DNA of 64,000 nucleotides, taken from Acidobacterium sp. S8. Its GTDB lineage: Bacteria > Acidobacteriota > Terriglobia > Terriglobales > Acidobacteriaceae. The notes under the pieces were generated by a model. That model made no database searches and was not told the DNA's origin. It saw only the letters and a list, made by a program, of their open reading frames with translations. The stretch covers positions 1 through 64,000 of the forward strand of contig NZ_LMUM01000029.1 in NCBI RefSeq assembly GCF_009765985.1. The letters run 5' to 3'. Shown one piece after another: positions 41,968-51,922 of this stretch (positions are counted from its first letter, which is position 1; every line of letters begins with the position of its first letter). Both the position numbers and the translations under genes were made by a program.

Positions 41968-43116
41968 ATGGCATCCGGCCTCATCCTCGGCATCGAAAGC
42001 TCCTGCGACGAAACCGCAGCCGCAGTCGTGCGCCGCGGAGCCGAGACCCTGTCGAACGTCGTCGCCTCACAGATCGCCACGCACGCCCCTTACGGCGGAG
42101 TCGTCCCCGAGCTGGCCTCGCGCGAGCACCTGCGCAACATCGTCCCCGTCGTCCGCACTGCCCTTGCCGAAGCAGGCATCCCCCTCAACGACCTCGACGC
42201 CGTCGCCGTCACCGAAGGTCCCGGATTGGCCGGAGCGCTGATGGTCGGCATCACCTACGCCAAGTCGCTCGCCTACGCCCTGGACAAGCCGCTCATCGCC
42301 GTCAACCACCTCGAAGGCCACATCCACGCCGTCTTGCTGGAACAGGCCGAGCTCGCCGAAGAACCTATGCCCTTACCAGCGTTGGCATTAGTCGTCTCTG
42401 GCGGACACACGCACCTCTACCTCGCCAGGCGCAACGGCGAATCATGGCGCTACCGCAACGTTGGCCGCACCCTCGACGACGCCGCCGGCGAAGCCTTCGA
42501 CAAGGTAGCCAAACTCCTCGGGCTCGGCTATCCCGGAGGTCCATGGATCGACGCCCTCGCCCCGCACGGCAACCCGAAAGCTGTCCCGTTCTCCTTCGCC
42601 CAGATCAAGCCCAAACCTTACCGCAAAGACCCGCATCGCGACGATCCAGCAAGCCAGTTCCTCTTCTCCTTCAGCGGGATCAAGACAGCCGTCCTGCGCT
42701 ACGTGCAGACACACGATCTCGCAGCCTCCATAGAAGCCCGCCGCAAAGCGTTGGCCGAGATACCTAACCCGAAGCCATCCGACGCGCTCCCGCTCTGCGA
42801 CGAAGAGACCCTCAATCTCATCGCATCCTTCCAGCGTGCCGTCGTGGACGATCTGCGTCGCAAGACCTTCCAGGCCGCCGAAGCCTTCGACTCAGCCAGC
42901 GTGCTCGTCTCCGGCGGAGTCGCCGCCAACCGCGAACTGCGCGTGCGCTTCACCGCCGAAGCCGCCGAGCGCGGCTTGCCCATCGCCTTTCCCTCGTTGG
43001 CGCTCTCGACCGACAACGCCGCCATGGTTGCGGCAGCCGCATGGCCAAAGCTCCTTGAAGGCGAGACCGCTCCCGCCGAGCTTTCCGCCGAACCGTCGCT
43101 TACGCTTGGCCGCTGA
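41968..43116 (+). CDS. tsaD: tRNA N6-adenosine threonylcarbamoyltransferase TsaD
   Basis: 382 residues from the ATG at 41968. Kae1/TsaD family of the ASKHA fold: ILGIESSCDETAAAVV at the start, THAPYGGVVPELASREH, metal ligands in NHLEGHIHAV (two His), LVVSGGHTHLYL, GEAFDKVAKLLGLGYPGGP and VSGGVAANRELR near the C-terminus. With TsaB, TsaC and TsaE it makes t6A37 in ANN-decoding tRNAs. Slightly longer than E. coli TsaD. cysS follows 51 bases later on the same strand, giving an apparent tRNA-function operon (tsaD-cysS). Confidence 0.95.
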   Translation: MASGLILGIESSCDETAAAVVRRGAETLSNVVASQIATHAPYGGVVPELASREHLRNIVPVVRTALAEAGIPLNDLDAVAVTEGPGLAGALMVGITYAKSLAYALDKPLIAVNHLEGHIHAVLLEQAELAEEPMPLPALALVVSGGHTHLYLARRNGESWRYRNVGRTLDDAAGEAFDKVAKLLGLGYPGGPWIDALAPHGNPKAVPFSFAQIKPKPYRKDPHRDDPASQFLFSFSGIKTAVLRYVQTHDLAASIEARRKALAEIPNPKPSDALPLCDEETLNLIASFQRAVVDDLRRKTFQAAEAFDSASVLVSGGVAANRELRVRFTAEAAERGLPIAFPSLALSTDNAAMVAAAAWPKLLEGETAPAELSAEPSLTLGR

Positions 43117-43167
43117 GTGCAACTGGTAGAATCACAGGTGAACCTGAAGCTGCCGCATACCGCACGA

Positions 43168-44649
43168 ATGACCATTCGCCTCTACAACACCCTCTCAAAC
43201 GCCATCGAAGAGCTTCAGCCATCCGACGGCGAAGCGCTGCGCATCTACGCCTGCGGCCCCACGGTCTACGACTACGGCCACATCGGGAACTTTCGCACTT
43301 TTCTGCACGTCGACCTGCTGCGTCGCACGCTTGAGCTCTTTGGCACGAAGGTGAAGCACGTCATGAACATCACCGACGTGGACGACAAGATCATCCGCAA
43401 CGCTGCCGCCGCCAACATCCCCATCGGCGAGTACACGCCACGCTTCGAGAAGGCCTTCTTCGAGGACCTCGACGCGCTCTCCGTCGAGCACCCGGAAGTC
43501 ATCGCCCGTGCCACAGAGCACATCGACGAGATGGTCAAGCTCATCCAGTGCCTTGCCGAGCAGGACCTCGCCTACAAGACCGAGGACGGTTCCTGGTATT
43601 TCCGCATTGCCGGCTTCCCAGCCTACGGCAAGCTATCCAAGAAGGACTTCAGCGGCATCACCGACGGTGCCCGTGTCGACGTCGACGAGTACGACAAGGA
43701 CTCCGCCCGCGACTTTGCCCTCTGGAAGGCCCCAAAGCCCGGCGAGTACCACTGGCAAACACCGCTCGGCCCGGGTCGACCCGGCTGGCATATCGAATGC
43801 TCCGCCATGGCCATGGAATACCTCGGCGACAACTTCGACCTGCACGCCGGTGGCGAAGACCTGATGTTCCCGCACCACGAAAACGAGATCGCACAGTCAG
43901 AATCGGCAACGCACAAGCCCTTTGCCCGGCACTGGTTCCACGTCCGCTTCCTTCTCGTCGAAGGCCGCAAGATGTCGAAATCCGAGGGCAACTTCTATAC
44001 CCTTCGCGACCTGCTACTTAAGGGTTACAAAGCCTCGGCTATCCGCTTCCTGCTTACCTCGGTTCCCTACCGCCAGCAGCTCAACTTCACTTTTGAGGGA
44101 CTGGGCGCGGAAACCGGTGCCGTAGAACGGTTGCGCACCTTTTATCAGCGGCTGAAGAACACCCAGTGGCCTGAGAACTGCAATGCCACCGCTATTCAGG
44201 AGGCCGCTTCAACCGCCAAAGGAAAATTTCTGGCAGCGCTGGCAAATGACCTGAACACAGCCGAGGCCCGCGCCGCGATCTTCGATCTGGTTCGCACGGT
44301 CAATGCCGCTGCCGATGCAGGCTCTCTTTGCCGATCGAGTGTCGCAGCCGTTCTCGATACACTTGCCGACTTCGACAGGATTTTTACTGTCCTCGAAGAC
44401 AACGACTCGCATTGGACGCGCTTTGCCCTCGAATGGGCGGAGAAAGAAGGCCGTCTTGACGAAGCATCTCCGGAAGTACGTGCCCAGATCTCTCTCAGCG
44501 ATTCGCAGATTGACGCTCTGATCGAGGAGCGAAATCAGGCGCGTCGCACCCGCAACTTCGCCCGCGCGGATGCTATCCGCAAAGAGCTATTGGAAAAAGG
44601 CATCCTGCTGGAAGATTCAAAAGAGGGCGTTCGCTGGAAGAGAAAATAG
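43168..44649 (+). CDS. cysS: Cysteinyl-tRNA synthetase
   Basis: 493 residues from the ATG at 43168. An alternative GTG at 43117, directly after the tsaD stop, would add 17 residues not seen in the family. Class I signatures: YDYGHIGNFR (HIGH), the zinc-binding CGPTVYDY and CSAMAMEYLG/HHENE, and GRKMSKSEGNF (KMSKS). The C-terminal helical domain recognises tRNA(Cys). It charges tRNA with cysteine in the cytosol. It ends 11 bases before a strong bidirectional terminator that it shares with ftsH. Confidence 0.95.
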   Translation: MTIRLYNTLSNAIEELQPSDGEALRIYACGPTVYDYGHIGNFRTFLHVDLLRRTLELFGTKVKHVMNITDVDDKIIRNAAAANIPIGEYTPRFEKAFFEDLDALSVEHPEVIARATEHIDEMVKLIQCLAEQDLAYKTEDGSWYFRIAGFPAYGKLSKKDFSGITDGARVDVDEYDKDSARDFALWKAPKPGEYHWQTPLGPGRPGWHIECSAMAMEYLGDNFDLHAGGEDLMFPHHENEIAQSESATHKPFARHWFHVRFLLVEGRKMSKSEGNFYTLRDLLLKGYKASAIRFLLTSVPYRQQLNFTFEGLGAETGAVERLRTFYQRLKNTQWPENCNATAIQEAASTAKGKFLAALANDLNTAEARAAIFDLVRTVNAAADAGSLCRSSVAAVLDTLADFDRIFTVLEDNDSHWTRFALEWAEKEGRLDEASPEVRAQISLSDSQIDALIEERNQARRTRNFARADAIRKELLEKGILLEDSKEGVRWKRK

Positions 44650-44660
44650 CAGAAGACAAT

Positions 44661-44690
44661 AAAAAGGCAGCCGCTCGGCTGCCTTTTTTA
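44661..44690. terminator. Bidirectional intrinsic terminator between cysS and ftsH
   Basis: A-run plus GGCAGCCG (44661-44673), CT loop, CGGCTGCC plus T-run (44676-44690). The stem is GC-rich and perfect, flanked by A5 on one side and T6-T7 on the other, so it works for cysS on the plus strand and for ftsH on the minus strand, whose stop lies at 44709. Confidence 0.92.
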
Positions 44691-44708
44691 TTTTGAGCTG
44701 AGATAAAT

Positions 44709-46628
44709 TTATGCAGGTGACGGGCTGCCTTCTGGCAGTCCACCTCCACGATTCGGCTCTGGCTTCAGAACCTGCTGCACATCGCCCGTCGCAGGAGTAC
44801 CGCCGCCGCCATTCGTCTTCAGCGGAGGAAGCTCCTTGTCTTCGATAATCGCGCGAATGTCGCTCGCATCGATCGTCTCGCGTTCCAGCAGAGCATTGGC
44901 CATGCGATGCATGATGTCTTGGTTGCTATTCAGCGTTTCGTAGGCAGCCTTATAAGCCTCATCCACAAAGTTGCGGACTTCGCTGTCGATCTGCCGCGCC
45001 GTCTCTTCCGAGAAATCCCGATGCTGTGCAATCTCACGGCCGAGGAAGATCTGCTCTTCTTTTTTGCCAAAAGTCAGCGGACCAAGGCGGCTCATGCCAT
45101 ACTCGCAAACCATCTTGCGGGCAAGGTCTGAGGCGCGCTCGATGTCGTTGCCTGCGCCGGTTGTCATCTGCTTGAGGAAAATCTCCTCCGCAATACGACC
45201 GCCCATCAGAATGGCAAGCTGCGTCTCGAGGTAATCCTTGGTGACGGTGTGCTTGTCATCTTCCGGCAACTGCATCGTCACGCCAAGCGCCATGCCACGG
45301 GGAATGATCGTGACCTTGTGCAGCGGGTCGGCATGAGCGCGCAGGGCTGCAATCACAGCATGTCCCGCTTCGTGATATGCCGTCACGCGCTTCTCTTCAT
45401 CGGTCAACAGCATCGACTTACGCTCAGCGCCCATCAGGACCTTGTCCTTGGCCTGCTCGAAATCAAACATGACGACAGCCTTGCGATTCGCGCGTGCCGC
45501 GTTCAGCGCAGCTTCGTTGACCATGTTGGCCAGATCGGCGCCGCTGAATCCCGGTGTGCCGCGAGCCATCACTCGCAGATCGACATCCTCGGAAAGAGGA
45601 ACCTTCTTGGCATGTACACGAAGCACTTCCTCGCGTCCGCGCACATCCGGACGGCCCACCACCACGCGGCGATCGAAGCGTCCCGGACGAAGCAGCGCGG
45701 GATCGAGCACATCGGGCCGGTTCGTTGCAGCGACCAGAATCACGCCGTCATTCGACTCGAAGCCATCCATCTCAACCAGCAACTGGTTCAGCGTTTGCTC
45801 GCGCTCGTCGTGTCCACCGCCGAGGCCAGCGCCACGGTGACGGCCAACTGCATCGATTTCGTCGATAAAGATGATGCAGGGCGCATTCTTCTTGCCCTGT
45901 TCAAAGAGATCGCGAACACGGCTAGCGCCAACACCGACAAACATTTCTACGAAGTCGGAACCGGAGATGGAGAAGAACGGAACATTCGCCTCGCCGGCAA
46001 CGGCACGCGCCAGCAAAGTCTTGCCGGTTCCTGGAGGTCCAACCAGCAGCACGCCCTTGGGAATGCGTCCGCCGAGCTTTTGGAACTTCTGCGCCTCGCG
46101 CAGAAACTCGATAATCTCCTTCAGCTCTTCCTTGGCCTCGTCAACACCAGCCACGTCCTTGAAGGTGATCTTCTTCTGCTGCATTGAGAGCAACCGAGCG
46201 CGGCTCTTGCCGAACGACAAAGCCTTGTTTCCGCCGCTCTGCATCTGCCGCAGCATAAAGAACCACAGCGCGCCAATAATAATGACCGGCGAGAACTGGA
46301 TGAGAATGCTCAGCCAAGCGCTTCCCTGCTGGTCCTTCACTGTTACCGATACCTTATTGTCAGACAGCACATCATAGAGGTGGGGATAGTTGGCAGGAAC
46401 GGTAACGTGGAATTGCCCCTTGTCATTCTTGAAGTGGCCATGCACTTCGCCGCTGCTGAGCACGGTCACGTCGTTGATCTGCCCTTGCTGCGTGTCCTGC
46501 AGAAATTGCGAGAAGGCGATCTCCTGGTCCTTGCCGCTGCTTGTGCTCTTCTCGAACACCTGCCAGAGCAGCACCAGGCATGCGAATACAAATACCCAGA
46601 AAATGATCGTCTTGACCGTCGAATTCAC
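44709..46628 (-). CDS. ftsH: ATP-dependent zinc metalloprotease FtsH
   Basis: 639 residues, usual length. Two N-terminal membrane helices (6-24 and about 107-125) flank a periplasmic part. The AAA module has Walker A GPPGTGKT, Walker [10 protein letters not shown], the pore loop [14 protein letters not shown] and the second region of homology RPGRFDR; the peptidase has HEAGHA and a distal zinc Asp. It degrades misfolded membrane proteins and regulators in the inner membrane. The C-terminal tail is Gly/Pro-rich. tilS lies upstream on the same strand, a conserved neighbour, separated by 168 bases. Confidence 0.96.
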   Translation of the reverse strand: MNSTVKTIIFWVFVFACLVLLWQVFEKSTSSGKDQEIAFSQFLQDTQQGQINDVTVLSSGEVHGHFKNDKGQFHVTVPANYPHLYDVLSDNKVSVTVKDQQGSAWLSILIQFSPVIIIGALWFFMLRQMQSGGNKALSFGKSRARLLSMQQKKITFKDVAGVDEAKEELKEIIEFLREAQKFQKLGGRIPKGVLLVGPPGTGKTLLARAVAGEANVPFFSISGSDFVEMFVGVGASRVRDLFEQGKKNAPCIIFIDEIDAVGRHRGAGLGGGHDEREQTLNQLLVEMDGFESNDGVILVAATNRPDVLDPALLRPGRFDRRVVVGRPDVRGREEVLRVHAKKVPLSEDVDLRVMARGTPGFSGADLANMVNEAALNAARANRKAVVMFDFEQAKDKVLMGAERKSMLLTDEEKRVTAYHEAGHAVIAALRAHADPLHKVTIIPRGMALGVTMQLPEDDKHTVTKDYLETQLAILMGGRIAEEIFLKQMTTGAGNDIERASDLARKMVCEYGMSRLGPLTFGKKEEQIFLGREIAQHRDFSEETARQIDSEVRNFVDEAYKAAYETLNSNQDIMHRMANALLERETIDASDIRAIIEDKELPPLKTNGGGGTPATGDVQQVLKPEPNRGGGLPEGSPSPA

Positions 46629-46796
46629 GAATTAACCCTCGATTCTCTCAAGCGCCCCATATAAAAAATAAGATTGGCGCTCACAATCCAGCGCGAAAAA
46701 CGCTGCTTACGCTTACTTCCTGCTGCATTAGACGCCGCTTTCATCCGGAAAGTGCCAGCTAAATCGTTTCCAGTTTTGCGTCTAGTTACGCATTCT

Positions 46797-48215
46797 TTAT
46801 TCTACTCCCGGAACCTCATCGGAAGAAATTTCTTGTCCGCCAGCAGGCGGCATCTTTTCCGCCAAAATTTTCAGCCCTGCAGCGGAGGCGGCGGGACTTT
46901 CGATTTCAGCTCCCTGCATCCACACAATTTCACCCTGCCACTCCAAAACCGGCCAGCTCTTCCGCTCTCTTGGAGCGATTTGCATCCGCTCCAGAACTTC
47001 TTTGATCCTTTTTGGCGCAGCCGTGTAACATAACCGGACACGATCCCCTGCCTTAGGAAACCTCAAGATGGCTGATGGCAAAGCCGCCGCCGCGATGTTC
47101 GCCTCGGTAGTCATTCTTAACCCAAAACCATCCGCTTCCACTCTGCCCGGAACAGGCACCCTCAACTCAGTCGCTTGCGCGAACTCCGCATTCCTTTCGC
47201 GAAGAATACGCAACTCGCGTGGCGTCCGTTCCACCTTGACTTCCGCAGTCAGCGTCTCCCGTCTTCCCGCCTTGCCCTCGCACATTGCCATCAGAAGCTC
47301 GGTTTGTTCAAAATTCAGAACGCAGCCAGTTTGCTCCGCCGCAGCTCGCAATATCCGCCGCCGCAGCGCCGGATGCAGAGTCCGCAGCCTTTCGACTTCT
47401 ATGCCGACCGAAGCCTCCTCAGGATGGGTCGAGGAAGCGCGTCCACCGCCACGTACCGACCGCCCCGGTAGCAAAAGCGAGGGCAGAATCCGGGCAAGCT
47501 CCATCTGCCAGTACGCGTCTTCGTCCCGTGCGATATCAGCGAGATGGCCGAGCTGAGACGTTATCCGAGGGTTATATTTAGCCAGAATGGGCAGCAATTC
47601 ATGCCGAATCCGATTCCGGTTGTAGGCCGTGTCTCGATTCGTCGCATCTTCGCGCCATGGCTGCTTCAACGCCTGCAAATATTCTTCAATCTGCCCCCGC
47701 CGGGTCTCCAGCAAAGGGCGCAGAATCTCGCCGCCGGGCCGCTCTACTATAGGGAAAATGCCCGCCAACCCTTCGGTCCAGGTGCCACGCAGCATCTTTT
47801 GCAGTACCGTCTCCGCCTGATCGTCTAACGTATGGGCGGTCGCAACGGCATCCAGCTCACGCGCCGCCAGCAGGCTTTCAAACCACGCATAGCGCAGCTT
47901 TCGCGCTGCCTCTTCCATGGTCTCCGCTTCTTGTTCGGCGCGAGCGGGAGTATCCACATCGCGACGCAAGAAGCGCAGGCCAAGCTCACCGGCAAGTGCG
48001 GCAACAAAGGCTGCATCACCATCAGCCTCTTCCCCGCGGATCCCATGGTGCACATGCAGAACCGTCAGCACCAGCCCCAGTTCCTGCCTTCGCACGTACA
48101 GACTTTTCAGTAATGCCACGGAGTCAGCTCCCCCGGAAACCGCCACGCCCAGGCGCATTCCGGGCCGAAAAAGCCTGGTCATCAGCGGCAGCGAATTCTG
48201 TTTCGACGAAGGCAT
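46797..48215 (-). CDS. tilS: tRNA(Ile)-lysidine synthase TilS
   Basis: 472 residues. The N-terminal PP-loop ATP-pyrophosphatase motif is VAVSGGADSVALL, followed by HVHHGIRGEEADGDAAFV, ATAHTLDDQAETVLQKMLRGT and RPLLETRR, and a C-terminal tRNA-binding part with GDRVRLCYTAAPKRIKEVLERMQI. It ligates lysine to C34 of the CAU-anticodon tRNA(Ile), converting it to lysidine so that it reads AUA. It precedes ftsH; the hpt gene often found between them elsewhere is absent. Divergent from the GNAT gene 41 bases away. Confidence 0.93.
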   Translation of the reverse strand: MPSSKQNSLPLMTRLFRPGMRLGVAVSGGADSVALLKSLYVRRQELGLVLTVLHVHHGIRGEEADGDAAFVAALAGELGLRFLRRDVDTPARAEQEAETMEEAARKLRYAWFESLLAARELDAVATAHTLDDQAETVLQKMLRGTWTEGLAGIFPIVERPGGEILRPLLETRRGQIEEYLQALKQPWREDATNRDTAYNRNRIRHELLPILAKYNPRITSQLGHLADIARDEDAYWQMELARILPSLLLPGRSVRGGGRASSTHPEEASVGIEVERLRTLHPALRRRILRAAAEQTGCVLNFEQTELLMAMCEGKAGRRETLTAEVKVERTPRELRILRERNAEFAQATELRVPVPGRVEADGFGLRMTTEANIAAAALPSAILRFPKAGDRVRLCYTAAPKRIKEVLERMQIAPRERKSWPVLEWQGEIVWMQGAEIESPAASAAGLKILAEKMPPAGGQEISSDEVPGVE

Positions 48216-48256
48216 ATGTCCCGAGACTCATCCTATCGTCTTATACTGGCTCACGT

Positions 48257-48727
48257 ATGCTTGAGACGCGCACCGCCACCGCCACCGACGCCGCCATCAT
48301 CACCCACCATCGTCATCGCATGTTTGTGGATGCCGGACGCCGCGACAATCAGGTGCTCCAGGTCATGTCTCAGCATTTCGAACCCTGGCTCGTGCGCATG
48401 ATCAATGAAGGGAAATATCTGGGCTGGCTGACGGAGGACGAAGGCAAAGTGGTTGCGGGCGCCGGATTGATGCTTCTCGACTGGCCTCCCCATCCGCTCG
48501 ATCCGCTCTCCACTCAGCGCGGCTATCTGCTGAATGTCTATGTCGAGCCGGAGTACCGCCGCCGGAAACTGGCCAGTCATCTTATCGAATACGCTCTATC
48601 CGAGGCACGCCGTCGCAAAATTCGCGTTGTCGCCCTGCACTCGACTGATGAAGGAAGACCGCTGTATGAGAGCACCGGCTTCCGTCAGACGAATGAGATG
48701 TTCTACGTCGAGCCGATCGAAGCTTGA
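48257..48727 (+). CDS. GNAT-family N-acetyltransferase
   Basis: 156 residues from the ATG at 48257; a much longer frame in the same register overlaps tilS on the opposite strand and is not real. The acetyl-CoA binding part is LNVYVEPEYRRRKLASHLIEYAL, with the R/QxxGxxA-like loop in modified form (RRRKLA), and the C-terminal LYESTGFRQTNEMFY is typical. It probably acetylates a small amine or a protein N-terminus; the acceptor cannot be read. It is divergent from tilS and followed by a 207-base gap with an E-type repeat. Confidence 0.85.
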   Translation: MLETRTATATDAAIITHHRHRMFVDAGRRDNQVLQVMSQHFEPWLVRMINEGKYLGWLTEDEGKVVAGAGLMLLDWPPHPLDPLSTQRGYLLNVYVEPEYRRRKLASHLIEYALSEARRRKIRVVALHSTDEGRPLYESTGFRQTNEMFYVEPIEA

Positions 48728-48837
48728 GTCGAATCTTGCGACACCCTCACAGCCATTAAGAAACCGTCATTCGGCCCTTGGGCAGACCGACGCGCGCACG
48801 ATATGCCAGTCAGAGGCTCGCGCAGCCATCAACAAGC

Positions 48838-48872
48838 CGTCATTCTGAGCCGCAGGCGAAGAATCCAGAGAA
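48838..48872. repeat. Half element of repeat family E
   Basis: CGTCATTCTGAGCC...GAAGAATCC at 48838-48872 equals the left half of the 79-bp element at 35608-35686. It lies in the gap between the GNAT gene and the end of the convergent SDR gene. No other copies were seen further right. Confidence 0.65.
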
Positions 48873-48934
48873 TCTTTCGCTCCCCAAATGCAGCCGGCGA
48901 ATTTCTCAACTTAACTTCACTCACCTCTACAGTT

Positions 48935-49741
48935 TTACTTCTTCGGACGGAACATTCTTGCCGCAGCACCTGAGACCATCCGGCGCGGCATGAATCGCTG
49001 CATAAAAACCATGACCTTTCCGGCTCCATATGGAATCACCCACGGCTTCCCTGCAAGCAATCCTTCAAGGCCCAAGCGGGCTACATCTTCCGCCGATTGG
49101 CGCCCACGTCCGAACTGGCTGCGAGTCCCGGCTACCTCGTGAAATTCAGATTCCGTGGGACCAGGACACAAGGCGCTCACCTTGACGCCATAATCTGCAA
49201 CTTCATGCGCCAGGGCCTCGGCCAGAAAGCGGTCGAAGACTTTGGTGGCCGCGTAGGTCGCCATGTAGGCTACGGGCTGATATGCGGCAGTAGATGCCAC
49301 GATCATCACGTATCCGCGCCGCCGTTCGATCATTTTGGGCAGAAAAAGCCGCGTCAAGTGCACAACCGCCGAGCAGTTCAAATCCACCATCTGACGCTGC
49401 CAGGCCGCATCACCCTCGGCAAATTCGCCGTAATACCCAAATCCGGCATTGTTGATGAGGATGTCGATCGCCAGCCCGGCTTCTTCTGTAGCAGCCAGGA
49501 GCTGCTGAGGAGCATCGGGAAGCGCGAGATCCACTGCAATGGTGCGCGCTTCGATTTTGTATGCGCTTTTCAGGCGTGTTGCCAACGCTTCCAGCCGGTC
49601 AGCGCGACGCGCCGTCAGGACAAGATTTGTACCTGCGGCAGCGAGCTGTTCGGCCAGCGCCGTACCGATTCCGGCGCTGGCTCCGGTTACTAGAGCCCAT
49701 TTGCCTTTAGCAGCGGCGCTAAGAACTTTGGAAACCTGCAT
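48935..49741 (-). CDS. SDR family oxidoreductase (DltE/YqjQ-like)
   Basis: 268 residues with GASAGIGTA (nucleotide-binding), NNAGFGYYGEF, catalytic Ser in IVASTAAYQ and the YAATK tetrad with FLAEALAHEV. The C-terminus is long and basic (MVFMQRFMPRRMVSG), hinting at weak membrane association, as in DltE-like short-chain reductases that act on lipid or ketone substrates. It is directly downstream of the M3 peptidase gene (8 bases), same strand, so they share an operon. Substrate unknown. Confidence 0.82.
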   Translation of the reverse strand: MQVSKVLSAAAKGKWALVTGASAGIGTALAEQLAAAGTNLVLTARRADRLEALATRLKSAYKIEARTIAVDLALPDAPQQLLAATEEAGLAIDILINNAGFGYYGEFAEGDAAWQRQMVDLNCSAVVHLTRLFLPKMIERRRGYVMIVASTAAYQPVAYMATYAATKVFDRFLAEALAHEVADYGVKVSALCPGPTESEFHEVAGTRSQFGRGRQSAEDVARLGLEGLLAGKPWVIPYGAGKVMVFMQRFMPRRMVSGAAARMFRPKK

Positions 49742-49749
49742 GCAGCCTC

Positions 49750-51774
49750 CTACGCCGTTACCGCGGTGGGCTGCTCAAACTCTTCGCCAATCCAGCGCAC
49801 GAAGGCTTCCAGGCTCTGTTCACGCCCGAGGAATTGCTGAACGATCGCTTTGCCGGGAACCGATCCGCCCGGTTCGAGCACCGTTTGACGGTAGCGCATG
49901 GCAATCGGGTCTTCGAGCAGGCTGCTGCGATTGAATTGGTTAAAGAAATCGAGCGCAATCACCTTGTCGTAGAGGTACGTGTAGTAATTCGATGAGTACC
50001 CGACGAGGTGCGTAAAGCTGGCATACATGCGGTTGCCGTCGATCCACGTATAAGGCAGGAACGTCGTGTAGTCGGCCTGCATTAAAACGGCAAGATTCAT
50101 CTTTTCCGGGTCTTCGTAGTGCGTATCCAGCGAATAACTGGTGTAGAAGAGCTGCGTTCGCACCCAGTCGGCACGGCCAAAGGCTCCGGCGCTGTTCATT
50201 TTTTCCACGAGCTCGGCGGGAATCGGTTTCCCTGTCTGATAGTGCCTGGCGAAGCTGGCCAGAAGATTCGCATCGCGGAAAAACTCCTCCAGCATCTGCG
50301 ATGGTACTTCGACGAAATCTCCCTCCGTGGCAATACCGCTCACGCCAGCCCACTTCTGCTGTCCGCCGAGGATCGCGTGCATGAGATGTCCAAACTCATG
50401 GAAAAAGGTAACGACATCGGAATACTGCATTAGGCCGGGGCTATCATCCTTTGGCTCAGGGAAATTGCAGATCAGCGCTGCCTCCGGCACCTGCTTTCCG
50501 GCGATACCAGGAATTAACGGGTGGGCGCTGAACCACTTATCCTTGCCCTCGCGCGGGTGCATATCAAGGTAGAAGCGTCCAATGCGCTCACCGGAACCCG
50601 TATTCAGCCCGTTGTAAACGTCCCAGGCGCCGACCGATGGATGCCACACATCGGGATTTTCTACCGGCTGAAATGTGACCTGAAAGAGCTTCTCAGCAGT
50701 CTCTAAAACACCTTTTTCGATCGGTTTATAGGGAAAATACGGCCGTACTGACTGCGAATCGAAGGCATATGCCGTTCGGCGATACTGTTCATACCAGTAC
50801 GCCCTGCTGTCGGCGTCGATGGAGACCATAGTCGGCTTTTCACGCCGCGCAAATTCAAGAACAGTCGCATATTCGCGCTGCGCTCCATCCTTCGTCGCCC
50901 TGTCCAACTCCGCCAGAAACGCCTTGAGATTGGTCGCCGAACCCATCATCTGGTCGGCCATTGCCAGATCAGCCCAGGTTGGAAAACCGAGAATGTTTGC
51001 GATTTCGCGGCGGATCTTCAGCAGATCAAGCAATACCCCTTCATTGGCTGGGAAGGCTCGCGTGTTGTAAGCGAGGAACATGCGCAGTCGCAACTGGGCA
51101 TTTTTGGCGAAAGTCATTACCGGCATGTAATCCGGATAGTCGGTGGTCAACGTAATCTGACCATGCTCATCGGGTGCATGAGCGCTGATGAAGTCCTGCG
51201 GAAGCCCTTCCAAGTCCTTCACATTCTCAATCGTTACGCGGTTCACATGTTCCTGAACGTTGCGGCCAAATGTGAGCGAAAGCAAGGTCGCTTTATCCTG
51301 TAACTCCCTGATTTTTTGGCGTATCGCGTCGTCTTTGTCGACGCCGGCAAGACGATATTGCAGGAGCGTCCTCTCCACATAATGCCGGGTAGCCTCATCG
51401 GCCTGAGTCAGATCCATGGCCGATAGCGCGCTATAAACGCCTTGATTGAGGGCAAGCAATGTGCCGGCCTCGGCGATTTTCTGGGTCAGGGCCTGCGCCT
51501 TGTCGCGAATCTTTTTTTCGGGATGAACACTATCGAGCAGTCCGGCCTGCGAGCCGGCAGCGCCCAGCTCAGCGATGGCCTCGTCATAGTAGTAAAGAGT
51601 GTTCTCAAGGGTTCGTTGGCCCGGGGCACTTAACAACTGTTCGATTGCCTTTTCGTGGCGTTCCAGCGCGGAATTTACCCATTTTTCCAGGCTGGATTCA
51701 TCCACAGAGCCTTGGCCTGCCGGGTTCCACGGATGACTGATTTGCGAGACGGGTACAGCGACAGAATTTGCCAC
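49750..51774 (-). CDS. M3-family oligopeptidase (thimet oligopeptidase/Dcp-like)
   Basis: 674 residues, the normal length. The zinc motif is HEFGH in TFFHEFGHLMHAI, with the third ligand Glu downstream in EVPSQMLEEF. The N-terminal helical part (for example LLDSVHPEKKIRDKA) and the C-terminal YLYDKVIALDFFNQF complete the M3 fold. It cleaves short peptides in the cytosol, a housekeeping role in peptide turnover. No signal peptide. It is the first gene of a two-gene unit with the downstream SDR and is divergent from aroDE. Confidence 0.93.
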   Translation of the reverse strand: MANSVAVPVSQISHPWNPAGQGSVDESSLEKWVNSALERHEKAIEQLLSAPGQRTLENTLYYYDEAIAELGAAGSQAGLLDSVHPEKKIRDKAQALTQKIAEAGTLLALNQGVYSALSAMDLTQADEATRHYVERTLLQYRLAGVDKDDAIRQKIRELQDKATLLSLTFGRNVQEHVNRVTIENVKDLEGLPQDFISAHAPDEHGQITLTTDYPDYMPVMTFAKNAQLRLRMFLAYNTRAFPANEGVLLDLLKIRREIANILGFPTWADLAMADQMMGSATNLKAFLAELDRATKDGAQREYATVLEFARREKPTMVSIDADSRAYWYEQYRRTAYAFDSQSVRPYFPYKPIEKGVLETAEKLFQVTFQPVENPDVWHPSVGAWDVYNGLNTGSGERIGRFYLDMHPREGKDKWFSAHPLIPGIAGKQVPEAALICNFPEPKDDSPGLMQYSDVVTFFHEFGHLMHAILGGQQKWAGVSGIATEGDFVEVPSQMLEEFFRDANLLASFARHYQTGKPIPAELVEKMNSAGAFGRADWVRTQLFYTSYSLDTHYEDPEKMNLAVLMQADYTTFLPYTWIDGNRMYASFTHLVGYSSNYYTYLYDKVIALDFFNQFNRSSLLEDPIAMRYRQTVLEPGGSVPGKAIVQQFLGREQSLEAFVRWIGEEFEQPTAVTA

Positions 51775-51922
51775 GAATTCACTCCCATAAAATTCTTTTA
51801 AGAATGCTAGATAAGAGTAGCCGATTTCAATCTAGGTGATAGTCTGATAGCCGTTGTCTCATATTTTCGGCTGTAAACTTGCATCCTCAAAAACTACTCG
51901 GTAAGATGCCGCAATTGCGCTC

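Noticed and set aside
47996-48256. Long N-terminal extension of the GNAT protein
   Set aside because: It overlaps tilS antisense and its sequence is not GNAT-like; the ATG at 48257 starts the fold.
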